A stretch of 64,000 bases of DNA from Larix kaempferi (lineage: Eukaryota; Streptophyta; Pinopsida; Pinales; Pinaceae): the NCBI GenBank assembly GCA_027924585.1, contig BSBM01001937.1:310001-374000 (forward strand), in the 5' to 3' direction. Under the pieces are notes generated by a model. The model ran no database searches and had not been told where the DNA came from. It was given only the letters and a program-made list of their open reading frames with translations. The position numbers were made by a program, and so were the translations under genes. Positions 36,382-48,605 of this stretch are shown here, one piece after another. The stretch's first letter is position 1; every line of letters starts with the position of its first letter.

Positions 36382-37862
36382 CTAAAGAACACCAAGCCTC
36401 ACTTCGAAGTACTCAAACTTCACTCTGGCTAGTGGCTTGGTCAACACATCTTCAATGTGCTCATCCGTCGCAACATACAGGAGCTTCACTGCTCCTCTCT
36501 GCACCATATCCCTAATATAGTGATATTTGATCTCAATGTGCTTCGACCTGTCATGGAACACCGAGTTCTCTGACAACTTCACGGAACTCTGGTTGTCACA
36601 ATAAATACAGGTAGCATCCAACGGGAGATCAAATAAATCAGACAGTAGCTTCATAATCCATACTGCCTCACAACTAGCCGAATAAGCTGTGACATACTCT
36701 GCTTCAGTTGTACTCAGTGCTACGCAGGACTACTTCCGGCTAAACCAAGAGATCACACCTAATCCCATACTGAAGAAGCACCCCGAAGTGCTCTTCCTAT
36801 CTGCAACACTGCCTGCCCAATCTGAATCAACATAACCCTCCAGGTTAAAATTTTGATTCGCATCATACTTGAGCCCATAATCAATTGTACCCTTCAGGTA
36901 CCTCAGAATATGCTTTACAGCAATCAGGTGAACATGTCTAAGATCCGTCAGGAACTGGCTCAATGTGTTTACCGCAAAAGAAATATATGGTCTCGTGTTT
37001 GTCAAGTACATCAAGGACCCAATCATCTAGCGATACACCATGACATCAACCGGCTTAGATGAAGCATCACACAATAGCTTCAGATTCGATGCCATATGTG
37101 TGGCCATGGCCTTGCAGTCCATCATCCCGAACCGCTTCAGGATCTCTACTGCATACTTCCCTTGTCCAAGGAAGATTCCATCTGCACTCTTCCACACCTC
37201 CATACATAGAAAGTAATGCATCATCCCCAAGTCCTTCATCTCGAACTCGGCAGCAAGCTTCCTCTTGGTGTCGACAATCAACCCATCCTCACCTGTAACA
37301 AACAGGTCATCCACATACCATAGTAGTATCACTGTATTTCCTTCCTCAACCTTGTAGTAAAGGTTGGAATCCGCTTTACTCTTGGTAAATCCCAAACTAG
37401 ATAGAAAGTTGTCTATCCTACTATACCAAGTCCTAGGAGCTTGCTTCAAGCCATACAAGGCTTTATTCAATCTGCACACATAAGACTTCCTGTCATGTGT
37501 CTCAAAACTGAGTGGCTGCTCCACATATACTTCCTCTTTGACAACACCATATCCATATAGTGTATCTTCCAGTTCATCACTGCAGCCAGAGCAAGTATTG
37601 TTCTGATGGAAGTGTATCTGGCTACATGAACAAAAGTCTCTTCATAATCTATCCCCTTTTTCTGGGAGAAGCCACGAGCCACAAACCTTTCCTTGTATTT
37701 CTCCATGCTACCATCTGCAGCATGCTTGATCTTATAGATCCACTTGGAAGTCACAACAGACTTCCCTTATGTTCTTGGGACCACATCCCAAACATCATTC
37801 TTCAAGATCGATTGGTATTCCTCGATCATGGCATTCTTCCATTACTGCATCCCGGATCCTAG
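36382..37862 (-). pseudogene. Copia reverse transcriptase and RNase H
   Basis: From right to left: N-terminal RT (WKNAMIEEYQSILKNDVWDV near 37840-37780), KWIYKIKHAADGSMEKYKER near 37740, then ALYGLKQAPRTWYSRID near 37450 and the catalytic LLWYVDDLFVTGED near 37325-37285. RNase H follows with GYVDSDWAGSVADRKSTSGC near 36820, STTEAEYVTAYSASCEAVWI near 36700 and YCDNQSSVKL near 36590, keeping Asp, Glu and Asp of the active site. The tail HIEDVLTKPLA is family-standard. Defects: one frameshift near 37500-37560, stops near 37772 and 37835, in-frame stops at about 37025 and 36730. RT copies the element RNA; RNase H removes it. Confidence 0.93.
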
Positions 37863-39689
37863 GAACTTTAGATTCTTTAATATCTTCAATAGATAATTTT
37901 CTTGAACTTCGTTGCTGGAACAAATGTTGTAGTCCTTGTTTTGTAGGTGATTATACACAGTCTTTCCTACAAGACAAGTTCAATTGCATGATTAGAAACA
38001 TCTTATATATTTCAGAACAAATTCGTACTCATAAAGACATATGTCATACAGTCATGCAATTATCTTAGCCAATGCTTCAATACAACATTTATCCATATCC
38101 CATAACTTTCTAGATGCCTTCCATCTCTACCAGAACATTGTTAAGAGTGTGCACAACTCCCAACATGTCAACAAAGAGGTTTCATTCTAGATAAGTAGCA
38201 ATGGAATGTTGTACAGTACCATAGGCCACTTACCCATTACTTGCATATTAGTAGTATCTTGTTCATTAATGCAACTTTTCTAATATGCATAATATACATC
38301 CTAAATCTAGGAATATAAGTATGTACATGAATGAACAACATCATTTAAGTAATCATACATATAATAAATGACAATTCAAATACTTATATTTGTTTGGTTG
38401 TTGGGTGGACTCCCTCTTGATCTTTGCTTCCTGAAGTGCTCCCTCTTGATCTTTGCTTCCTTGCAGGAACTTTTGGAGTGTGCTCTCTCTTGATCTTTGC
38501 TTCCTGGATTGCTTGTCCTTGAACTTATATCCATCCTAGATCACTATGCATGCTTAAGTGTGCACTAGTGTCATCCTCAAGATCTCATACATGATCATAC
38601 ATCCATTAGTATAATCTCAATACTATCAAAACATTATGATCCTAAATAAACTTAACATGTATGGTCATGATTATTTCACACACAGGTAATTTATCACAAG
38701 CATTAGTATTCAAGCTTTCAGGGAGGACTTCTATTACTCATGCTTATTCTTATTGACCATAGGACTCTTCTGGTTAGTCATATCATCAATCAAAGTAAGA
38801 AACATAATATGCATAAACTGTTGATTACTTAAACTTCTAACTTCAAGAATAATCATTCATACAAAATTATAAGATCCTAACATAAGGTAGGATTCTAACT
38901 TGATATAGGAAAAACTTACCTGGTTATCATGTTTGCTAGTTATGTCTAACATACCCAAACAATGTCTTTGTGTTCTCTTCAATGACTTGTGCTTAGTAAC
39001 CTACATAACTCATAAGTTAACCATTGTAGAACCAAATTATACATACCTCGTAAGTAGAGCTTCTATAAAAGCTATGGATGAGTATTTGTCTTCATGTCAC
39101 CATGGTCATATGTTCTTGATCTAGAACTTGATTTGTCTTTCTTGATGTACCTTTCATGTTAGCGGACAATATCATCCTCATACAACATCATAGTGCATTA
39201 GTACAATCATAAGTGTCATAACCCTAATCAATGAATGTATTCTATCATTCGCATGCATTCATACTTTTACTAGGATGATAAGACAAGTCTAACATTAATC
39301 AAGATTGTACTAACCTAAATAGTATGAATACAAACATATCATAAACTTAATCATGAACATACCAGTATATCCTCAAGTCATACCTGTCGAGATTGCTTGT
39401 AGCATTCTTATGTAGGGCCTTGCCTCATCTCCCTCTGGAACTGGAACTTCTTCACTTATGTATGTGTCCAATTCATTCTCTTCTAGGATTAACCCAATCC
39501 ACTTAGATTTCCTGAAACTGGATCTGGAGCTGGATTAGGGTTTGTTAGAGAAACCCTAAAAATTCAAATTTTGAATTTCAAACTTTTGAATGGATGGAAA
39601 GATGTGCCCTGCTGAGCTGATCAAGCTGGTATACTTCAATTTTGAAAACTGCAAAATTTGACCCTTCAAAATTGCCTTTGAAACTTCCG

Positions 39690-40012
39690 GATCTTCTGGA
39701 CAGGATCCCGAACTAGGATTTGATAAAGCCCAGTCTTCTGCCCATCCAAAAGGTTCGATCTTGTGTTCTAAACTTCGATTTTTCTGAGGAGCTTTCAGCC
39801 GTGGTCACAGATTTCAAAAATTCCAATTTTTGTAGAAGCCCTAATTTTCCACCTTTCCGATCAAAATCCCGAACTAGGGTTTGATCAAGACCAGCCTTTT
39901 TCCCAACCAAAAAATTTGATCTTGGTCTCTAAATTTTGATTTTGATGAGGAGCATCTATCCGTGGTCTCCGTTTCCAAGAATTTCAACTTTCTCCGAAAC
40001 CCTAATTTCCCA
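39690..40012. repeat. Diverged tandem duplication, 164-bp period
   Basis: The two copies share ATCCCGAACTAGG, GATCTTG(T/G)T, TGAGGAGC, CCGTGGTC and CCCTAATTT(T/C)CCA in the same order. Keeps a 65-codon minus frame (39713-39910) open by chance. Confidence 0.75.
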
Positions 40013-40678
40013 CAGCAGCGACGATCAAAAAATGAAGGTGCTCAGAATCCAATTTTGTTTGGATAGAAATATATTCCATATTGTTTCTGATGCATCTCTG
40101 AAATTATGAATCCACATGGTATGAAACTTCTTCCTGTGGTATCCTGAACTGTCTTCTTTCCAACCCCACAGGTCTGACCTCAAATGGATTCTCTGAGAGA
40201 GAGATATTCCAAATGTCGCAACGTGACCTATTTATGGGATAAAACAGGAGAGCGAACTTGTACGGAGTACCACGTGTCACTGTTTCAACTTCAGCCTTTG
40301 AAAATCTTATCCGGGAAAGTAAATTTCGTGCCCTACCTGTCACTTTTTACTAAATTTCATTTGGAGATTCCTAGCCCAATTTGTGACCTTTTTTCTTAGG
40401 TCACCTGTTTATGACTGAGATTTGGAAGAGGCAGAAACCCTAGATTGTACGGGTCATAAAACAGAAAGTACAACGAATTAGATGTTGTGCTTCTGACACA
40501 AGGTACATGGAGATGTTATGTACGACCTATAGAAGTTTCAGAACCTAAACCTTTTCCAAAATGGATTTATAGCGAAAGTGCCACAATGACTGGTGTTTGC
40601 TATATCAATCCCTAACTTCCAATTTGTCGCAAGTGCAACAGGTCTCATAAATGCCATACCATGCCTCCTTTCAGGCTA

Positions 40679-40690
40679 GATCTGGTACCA
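40679..40690 (-). other. Primer-binding site of the Copia element
   Basis: The element strand reads TGGTACCAGATC directly after the 5' LTR. It matches the plant initiator-Met tRNA complement TGGTATCAGAGC at 10 of 12 positions. Confidence 0.8.
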
Positions 40691-41328
40691 TGTTAGTTTT
40701 TCATCATTTAATTCAATAGATCTAGGATCTTAACTGAAAGAACAACATGTATAGCATATCAAGCATAAGAGACACGAGACAAGAGACACAAAACATTTCA
40801 CCGGGGAAAACCAAGAAGGTGAAAAACCCCACAACTTCCTTAGAGATAGAATAAGCATCAATACAAGGATCACCATGATCAAACCCAAGAGATAGATATC
40901 TTCAAGAGAATACTCCTCCTCCACTTGTGCGCACTCCTCCTCTCTCTCACTAATGCAAAGTGAGTGAATGAGAGAATGTGTAAAATGAGAGAGACACACT
41001 CTCTATTTATACACTACTTCACTTGTCTTTTAATTTTAGCTAGGTCAGACCCAACTTAACCACTTAACATAATGTTGACTGGGCCGACCCCCACTGGGGT
41101 GGTCTAATAACCCTTTAACCCACATGACTCATACAGGGCCGACCCCATCAAGGTGGTCTAATAACCCATCAAGTATAAGCTACGACACCTACAATATAAC
41201 TTGTGACACTTGCAAGTACAACTGACGATACTTACAATTGGAGAAATAATACATCTTCATTGGGGATAAAATAAAGTACAAATACAGTATACAAGTGAAT
41301 ATCTTCCGAAGTTATAAATACATCAACA
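40691..41328 (-). repeat. 5' LTR of the minus-strand Copia element
   Basis: Matches 34548-35177 along its full length with scattered substitutions and a small length difference. Element-strand TATAAATA at 41004-41011. Its outer end at 41328 directly abuts CTGCA and the gag sequence of the next element. Confidence 0.92.
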
Positions 41329-41369
41329 CTGCACCTATCTCTGGTTTGCTTCCAAATCCTATTTATTTG

Positions 41370-44300
41370 TAGGTGACAGAGGTGACTATTGCAAAGATGC
41401 ATTCTTTTGCATCTACAGTTGAAGTAGTGAAGATCCTTTCCTTGATCAAAACCAATCCAAGGGAGAGAACAAAAGAAGAGGACACGGAAGAGGAAAGCTC
41501 AGAGGCGGGGTGGGTAAACTCAATCAAAAGACAATATTTGAAGTGTAAGCGTTGTGGGAAGAATGGACATGAAGTAGATTAGTGTTGGGCACCTTGGTAC
41601 TCCATCAAAGAAAAAAGACAAAAGTAACCTGGCCAAGAGGATGGTAAAGATCATAAATATGCTCATTGTATTGTTGCACATTACAATCTTGGATTAAATG
41701 AAATCACATATATTTCATCTTATAAAGATTGTTGGTTGCTTGATATTGGTACAACATCCCAAATGACCTTTAGAAAAGACCATTTTGAAGAACTAAATGA
41801 CATTGTAGATGACATACAGTATTTTGCAGACAAATCTGGCCTCAAACTAAAGGGAATTGGTTCCATCAGGCTCAAGCTGTCTGGATTCCCTGAATTTGTG
41901 TTGAAGAATGTTCTCTATCTTCCAGAGTTGTAGAGAAGCCGGTTGTCCTTAGTGTAGATTAAACAGTAGGGTCATTCCATCCACATGTTCGATGAAATTG
42001 TAGTGATAAAGAAGCCCTCTGAAAACAATGTCATCGTGACAATATATGAAGATGGAAATTTTTTGAAGTTGAAGGGTTCATCTGCAATATTTCGGGACTT
42101 TGCCTACCTCTCTCAGCATGGAGAAGGTAATTTGTCATCCAATTTGTTATGGCATGCTAGATATGGTCATTTGAATTATAACAGTATTTGCTTGTTAAGA
42201 AAGAGTGGTGTTTTTGTTTTGCCCACCATTCCTAGGAAGATGAACAAATGTGATGCATGCATATTAGGAAAACATAGTAAGCAACTATTCCAAGAGTCAA
42301 AATTTAGAGCATGTAGAAAGTTAGAGTTGGTTCACTCTGACTTATGTGGCCCCATGCGTATTCCCTCTGCCAATGGTAATAGATACCTCATTACCTTTTT
42401 TGATGATTACACTAGAATGTGTTGGATATACTTGTTAGAGACAAAATATGAAGCATTTCAAACATTCAAGAATTTTCATGCATGCATAGAAAATCAAGCA
42501 CAATCTCATATTGGCACACTTTGTATTGATAATGGAAAAAAAAAACACATTTGTAATGATTTTGAAGACTATCTTTGTCAACATGGGATTGCACATCAAA
42601 CTTCAATTCCTTATAACCCTCAACAAAACCATGTGGCATAAAGGATGAATAGAACCATAATGAATATGGTACTCTCATTGATGTTTTTTAGGAATGTAAA
42701 AGGGATGCTTTAGGGTGATACAATATTATATTTGAGAAATATAAGTCCATCTCATGCTCTTGAAGACAAGACTCCACATGAAATGTGGTATGGCCACATG
42801 TCATCAATGAGGCATCCTAGGGTCTTTGGTTCCACCTACTATGCCTTGATACCAAAAGAGCAAAGAGACAAGCTTGGTGCTAGAAGTCGAAAGTGCATTT
42901 TCTTGGGGTATTCAGACACCTCCAAGGCATATCATTTTTATGATGAGGTAAACAAGAATTTTTTTGTTTTGAGAGACATCAATTTTCTTAAAACTAATAA
43001 AAATGATGAGTCTATTGATAGACAACTTGATCATCTGGATAATTTTTCCCATCTAAAGACATTTTATGGAGTTGATAATTAAATTCCACATATTGAATGG
43101 GGGATCCCTATCTTGGATCAATCTTTGGAATTTCCTTTTGAAGCAACAACACCCCCTCATGAAGAAACTCATGAAGAAGAAGTTCCAACCACTTCACTTG
43201 AATAGGAGATTCAACTAGATGATGTGATTGAGAGGATTGGAAGATTGAATCTTGAAGAAAATGAAGCAATGCAAGTTGATCAATCTTGGACATTAAGGAA
43301 AGTTCCAAAATGGACCACAAAGTCACTTGAAAGTGTCCATTCAAATGAAGTTGGAAAGACAGGAAAAAGAAGATCAACCAGATAAAAAGATGGAGGAGAT
43401 GCAAATAACTCAGGTGATGACATGGATGTCTCATTCGATTGTGAATTGAATTTATCTGCTAACTTTGAACCAACTTCCTTTGAAGAGGCTAATACTCGTG
43501 ATGAGTGGAAAGAAGCCATGCAGAATGAGTATGATGCACTCATGAAGAAAGGAACCTGGAAGCTAGTTGACCCTTCAGTTGGTTGCAAGTAAGTATATAA
43601 GAACAAATATAGATCAGATGGCTCACTTGACAAACACAAAGTGAGGCTTGTGGTGAAAATATATACACAAAAAGAAGGAATTGACTGTGAAGAGAAGTTC
43701 TCCCCCAAAGCAAAATGGGATACCATCCACACCTTACTCTCTTTGGATGCATAAAATGGGTGGAAATTCCACCAGATGGATGTAAAAACAACATTCTTGA
43801 ATAGAGACTTGAAAGAGAATGTCTTCATGTCTCATCCTAAAGGATTTGTTGTGAAGGGACAAGAACACGAGGTATGCAAACTCGTCAAGTCCTTGTATGG
43901 CCTGAAACAAGTACCTCGAGCATGGTATGAAAAGCTAAATGATCAAGCATTTTCTAACGCTAAATTTCAAACATTATAATCTTAATGACGCAACAATGTT
44001 TGTAAAGAAAGTTTGAAGATCTGTTGTGTTTCTTGTGGTGTATGTAGATGACCTTTTGATGATAGGGAACAATTAAATTTATATTGCATCTATAAAGAAG
44101 GATTTGAAGAAGGGATTTGAAATGAAAAATATGGAACACCTTCATTACCAATTGGGAATTGAAGTCACTCAACATCCTAAGTACATATTCATCTCCTAGA
44201 AGAAGTATGTTGGAGAATTGTTGAATAGATTTTGCATGACAGAATGAAACCCTCTCTCAACCCCAATGGAGAAAAAGTTGAAGCTCACATTAATTGAAGG

Positions 44301-44990
44301 AAAATAATTCGAGGATGCGACCAAGTACCGACATATTTTAGGAAGCATTATCTACCTTACCACCACCAGACTAGATATTTCATATGTTGTTGGCATCATT
44401 TCAAGGTTCATGCACAAACCTTGTGAAGGACATTGGTCTACTGCTAAAAGATTTCTAAGATACTTGAAGGGGATTGAAGACTTTGGACTCAAGTACTCTA
44501 AGGTATATGACTTCAAAATTATTGGGTACTCTGATTTAGAATTTGATGGTGGAAAAGAGACGGGAGTATCTAATTTTGGATAAACAATGAGTCTTGGATC
44601 AACAGTTGTTTCCTGGAGATCACACCAACAATCGGCTCCACAACAAATTTTACAATAGAGGAAAAATATGCGGTTGTTGTGGAAGAAACGAAAGAGATTG
44701 TGTAGCTCAAGAATATATTTGAATATTTGCAGGAGAAACAAGAGAACCCCACTCCCTTATTGATCGAAAACACTTATGCAATCAAGTTGGCCAAGAATCC
44801 CATATTCCATGATCGAACCAAGCACATCAGCATGAAGTACCATTTGATTCGACATCATGTAGAGGCCGAGACAATTCATCTATGACATTGTTCCATGAAT
44901 GAGCAAATTTCACACATCTTCTCCAAATCACTTGGATGAGAAAAGTTTGAAACCATGCTCGGACTTACAAACACCCCTTCAAATTAAGGG
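41370..44990 (+). pseudogene. Copia gag-pol polyprotein relic
   Basis: In order: basic linker GENKRRGHGRGKLRGG near 41465-41510 in one frame; CCHC knuckle CKRCGKNGHEVD-stop-C at 41544-41585 in another; protease WLLDIGTTSQMT near 41730 (DIG instead of the family DSG/DTG); the integrase zinc part LLWHARYGHLNYNS near 42145 and CDACILGKHS near 42255; integrase core HSDLCGP near 42335 and TLCIDNG near 42520, with its Glu codon replaced by TAA at 42639; FLGYSDTSKAYHFYD near 42900. RT follows with SLYGLKQVPRAWYEKL near 43890 and VVYVDDLLMIGN near 44035; RNase H has RYLKGIEDFGLKYSK near 44460 and IFHDRTKHISMKYHLI near 44800. Stops include 41580, 42639, 43081, 43590 and 43752. Confidence 0.9.
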
Positions 44991-44996
44991 GGGTAA
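44982..44996 (+). other. Polypurine tract of the second Copia element
   Basis: AATTAAGGGGGGTAA directly before the TGTCAGAA start of the 3' LTR. Position and composition fit plus-strand priming. Confidence 0.75.
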
Positions 44997-45183
44997 TGTC
45001 AGAAGCCTAATCCGAAAGGATTGAGGTTATGTAAATAATGTAAATAGCGAAATAAATGGGATATGAAGTTGAAAAGACTCCAATGGATCTCTTGGTAGGT
45101 GAATCCAAAGATTCCCATCCTCATGTATAAAATAACATTTATATTCAATGAAATAAATAAACCAAGAGTTATTGATTCTGACA
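44997..45183 (+). repeat. 3' LTR of the second Copia element, 187 bp
   Basis: Starts TGTCAGAA and ends TTCTGACA, a perfect 8-bp terminal inverted pair. A TATA-like TGTATAAAATAA lies near 45124. Short for a plant Copia LTR. No partner LTR is present in the window. Confidence 0.82.
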
Positions 45184-45659
45184 GAAAATTAGAATTTGGT
45201 TAGCTTGAAAAAAATAACATTGTTGTTTTTTCAATGATAATTTTGATTGCTATGAACCAAAGTCCTTAAAATAGCATGGGATAACATAAGTACACACCAT
45301 GTACATCAATGCAAACATGGACCACAACTCCAATATAGATAAGAAAGATAAGTTACACAATAATTCCTTAAATAAGAGGAGTTCATTCTTTAATTACCCC
45401 AAGACATTCACATAATCCTTTCACATGTTCTCAACAATGACTACATTACCTCTATATATACATATTCACTCATGGCACATGTGGTCCCTTCATTATGGTC
45501 GACCACTATTACATATACATTTACATCAATACATACATATTTAGCCCCATATGGCCCCATATAGCCCCATACATGCGCCCCTCATGGTCATATCATATAC
45601 ATTTAAGTTTTTAACCCCATATATGACCCCCCTTGGGTCATAATATAGTACCTGCCTTT

Positions 45660-46620
45660 GAAAAGCTTTGTCCTCAAAGCTTTGCGGTTAATGGCTTTGC
45701 ATGTGATGAAAGCAAGTAATATGATTTCTTTATATTACTATTTTCTTTTTTCACTGATGATGATCCGTTCATCCAAATTCAATTCTTTTGGGTCTCAATC
45801 CTTGATTTGTTTTTGCATGATTTTGATTCTATGTGTTGTGAGTATGACTTCTCCAATTTGATGTAGTTTATGGTCTTTGATAATATCTTGTTAGATAATA
45901 GTTTTTTGATGCCTTGTTCCATGAATATTGTCGAGTATTATTCCATATTCTTCCTTGAAAGTGTCATTGTATATCTTATTATCTTCCTTGAAATATTTAT
46001 TGGTAATGATGATGTCGATATGGTTTCACACTTGATGGTTTCTCTTCCTTCTACACACCCATATCATCAATCTTCTTTTCATATATAATGATGTCCTCTA
46101 TCCTTTGTGCTTGGTCTTTGATCAATCTCAAATTTGAGATAATACCCTCATATTTCACATGTACATCTTCAAGTATTTTCTGGTGTCCTTCTAGAATATC
46201 GCCTTCCTTCTCCTTTTGAAGCTGCAATGTGATGCCATTCAGCAATGTTTGTTGTCCTTCAATTTTGGATTGCATTTCTTCTTTTACATCATCTACATTT
46301 AGAGCTTCATCAACCTTCTTGTAGATTTCCTCTTCAAGCCTTTTGGAAGTCTCTTTATATAATATCGTTGTTTTTTCTTGATTTTGACCATGCATATTTT
46401 TGTGATATTTTTTGCTTTCAATCTTTTGACCTCATCTAGAAACTTTTTATTATGGTTTCTTAATCTACATATTTCTTCATCCTTGTTTTTCAATTCTTAC
46501 CTTGACTTATCCTTTTCTTTTATGAATGTATCGACTTGATTGTTCAATACTTTATTAATAGAAATACGTTTTTTGAACAATTCCATGAAATTGGTCTCAT
46601 CGTTATCTTCATTTCTACTA
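45660..46620 (-). pseudogene. Coiled-coil coding remnant of the outer element
   Basis: Minus frames (46493-46299 and 46395-46051) give KDEEICRLRNHNKKFLDEVK and a Glu/Lys/Leu-rich helix ending KIDDMGV. The first segment is clearly similar to KEEEISRLRDHNQKLLLQIK of the inner element, so the two are homologous. Below 46050 the frame decays; the end near 45660 matches the C-terminal end of the inner element. No catalytic domain seen. Function unknown; a gag-like structural role is inference. Confidence 0.6.
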
Positions 46621-46844
46621 AAATAATAGGTATTGAGGTCCAAACCAAACCCTAAAATTCTAACCTCAATATATTGAAAATAGTATCAAAAATTGATAAT
46701 TTGATCTTTCCAACATATTATCATGTCATTCCACTTTCCAATGGTTTTTGAATCAATTAAATCGGGCCTTCTAGTAAAACATTATGCAAATTTCAAAATA
46801 ACATACCTTTAAAACCCCAATTTGAAGACTTCTTTGTTGGTTGA

Positions 46845-47028
46845 TGTTATGAATAAAATAATAATAAAATAAACATCAACATATACATACATACATATAT
46901 ATATATATAATAATAATAATAATAACAACAAACAAGAATAATATACTAATATAATTAATTAGTGAAATGGTGTAACTCTTTATGAAGAGTTGCATTAGAC
47001 ACCCTTTAAACAATTATAAATACGGGAA
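46845..47028 (+). repeat. 5' LTR (recognisable part) of the inner element
   Basis: Aligns with 48513-48707 through TTAGTGAAATGGTGTAACTC and AATTATAAATACGGGAA (TATA box). Beyond 47028 it no longer matches the 3' LTR closely, apart from CATTTTACAT near 47165, so this LTR has been altered or partly replaced. Confidence 0.75.
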
Positions 47029-47210
47029 CCACACATGGTTTTAAGATGCACGTGGTTTTGTGAGAAGTGGGTTTGGTTTTATTCCCTAACAACAAACCAA
47101 AAGTGAGATTTGAACCTAGGTGGGGAATGTAACAACTATTCCTCCCAACCACCCAATCTACACCATTTTACATATATTAAGGGGAAAATAATATTAGAAG
47201 AAGAATCACA

Positions 47211-48501
47211 TTGAATATTGTTTATTATAAAAAAAAAAAGGAGATATTGAATAAATTTCAAAGAAAACTCAAGAAGATGGGTTTTAATGTTGAAAAGAAG
47301 GGAAGGTTTCTTAACACCCCACTGATGAGTGTCTCAATACTATTTAGAGTTAAAGGGACACTTGCAGGGAAGGATGTCACCATTCTACTGCCCCTAGTGA
47401 AAGAAATAATTATATTAGTGTTGAATTTGCTAACCATTTAGTGATTCTTGAATCAAATATAAGTGAAATGCTTGACTTTTGGGACAGGAAGCAATTTGAA
47501 ATAAGTGGATTAGAATTGAATGTTGGAGATTATATGGTCATCTCTCAATTCACTGTTAGTTCCTTATGGAGTTCTGATGGTGACATAGTTTTGGGGTTAC
47601 CTTGGATTAAAACATTGGGGACCTTCATTTTAAATGCTGAAAAGAAATTTCTTACTTTTTCCTATAAGCAAAAGAGAATCACATTTCAAGATATTACAAT
47701 AAAGTCAGATTTAGAATCTCCAACATCTGAAGACTTCAAGGATATATCAAAGATGATTTCACAGGGTAATCAGAAGTCAGATCAAAAGATGCAGTCAGAA
47801 TTCGACAAAATCGTCACAGATAAAGAAGAAGAGATCTCTCGTTTAAGAGATCATAATCAGAAATTGCTTCTTCAAATAAAAAAGATGAAGGATAAATCAC
47901 AACAGAATCAAAAGCTAGAAGAGGAGAATCGAGATCTTCAGAAGAAACTATTAGAAAACATTGACGAAAATGGTCACCTCAAGAAGCACAAACAAGATCT
48001 AATGGATCAAATTCAGAAGCTTAAAGATGATAAGAAAGTGCAGGAAGAAATGACCCGAAATCTAAAAAAAGAAAAAGACTCGTTAGACAATAAGTTGGAG
48101 CAAATTCAGAAGAGGACATCAAATCCCTTGGACTCAAAAATATACGTTGAGAAAAAAGAAGCAAATACAAATTCAGTCCACGTCACAGTTCAGAAAGAAG
48201 ACAATCTTGTAAAAAAAAAACAACAATAACTCCCTATCGACACCCCAACCATATAAACCAGTATCCTAAAAAGTGGGAATTGTCGAAAGATAATGGTACT
48301 AATGTGTTCAAAACACCTGACAACATATCAATAGAGAATCCCAATAGTCGGCAACAAATCAATTTTGGTTGGATTGATCTGTCAACATATCGGAAGTTAT
48401 GTTCTACACTTAGAAGTTCGTACCAACATGTTTCGTCAGCTACGACATCACAAGGAACGATGCGACAACGTTATAAGGCTTTGAGGACAAAGCCTTTCTA
48501 A
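47211..48501 (+). pseudogene. Retropepsin-like domain plus long coiled coil (inner element ORF)
   Basis: A 262-codon frame at 47441-48229 is the longest in the element; frames at 47211-47441 and 48280-48501 belong with it. Residues about 1-85 of the central frame end in SSDGDIVLGLPWIKTLGTFI and LNAEKKFLTFSYKQKRITFQ, the C-terminal half pattern of Ty3/Gypsy retroviral-type proteases (ILG-x-PWL, then a K-x-L-x-F strand). The catalytic DTG/DSG was not found in the preceding frame. Residues about 115-240 are a Lys/Glu/Gln/Leu coiled coil. The last part ends LRTKPF at 48499, right at the polypurine tract. Protease plus coiled coil without RT is unusual. Confidence 0.65.
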
Positions 48502-48512
48502 GAGAGAGGCAA
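48499..48512 (+). other. Polypurine tract of the inner element
   Basis: TAAGAGAGAGGCAA immediately precedes the TGTTATG start of the 3' LTR and overlaps the stop codon of the last frame. Confidence 0.7.
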
Positions 48513-48533
48513 TGTTATGAATAAAATAAACAT

Positions 48534-48605
<72 letters not shown>

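Larger units (their letters stand above)
37866..40690. repeat. Non-coding replacement of gag and integrase in the Copia element
   Basis: No Copia domain found on either strand. Holds three units of CTC(C/T)CTCTTGATCTTTGCTT near 38411, 38440 and 38484, and a two-copy duplication with a 164-bp period near 39702 and 39866 (both ATCCCGAACTAGG(A/G)TTTGAT). Possibly an inserted foreign sequence or a non-autonomous leader. Confidence 0.6.
34548..41328 (-). mobile_element. Ty1/Copia retrotransposon with intact ends, gag and integrase missing
   Basis: Bounded by two similar LTRs in the same orientation (about 630 and 638 bp), each TG...CA. Flanks TTGCA and CTGCA form a 5-bp target duplication with one mismatch. 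Read on the minus strand it has a tRNA-iMet type primer site just inside the right LTR (TGGTACCAGATC) and a polypurine tract AAGAGGGAG just inside the left one. Coding sequence is confined to reverse transcriptase and RNase H (36382-37862). From about 37866 to 40690, where gag, protease and integrase should be, there is no domain, only repeats. The element is therefore a defective or non-autonomous derivative. Confidence 0.9.
41340..45183 (+). mobile_element. Second Ty1/Copia element, 5' end missing, heavily mutated
   Basis: Carries the full Copia order gag knuckle, protease, integrase, RT and RNase H on the plus strand, then a polypurine tract and a short 3' LTR. No 5' LTR or N-terminal gag exists left of it: the minus-strand Copia element stands there, and sequence beyond that element is unrelated. 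Many stops and frameshifts show it is older than its neighbour. Confidence 0.9.

Noticed and set aside
36853-37862. Plus-strand frames of 69-100 codons over the Copia RT
   Set aside because: They are antisense shadows of the minus-strand reverse transcriptase and RNase H.
43108-43828. Minus-strand frames of 84-182 codons in the second Copia element
   Set aside because: Antisense to the plus-strand integrase-RT junction; the plus strand carries the recognisable motifs.
34548-45183. One single composite Copia element from the first LTR to the last
   Set aside because: The two units have opposite coding strands, unlike LTRs and separate purine tracts.
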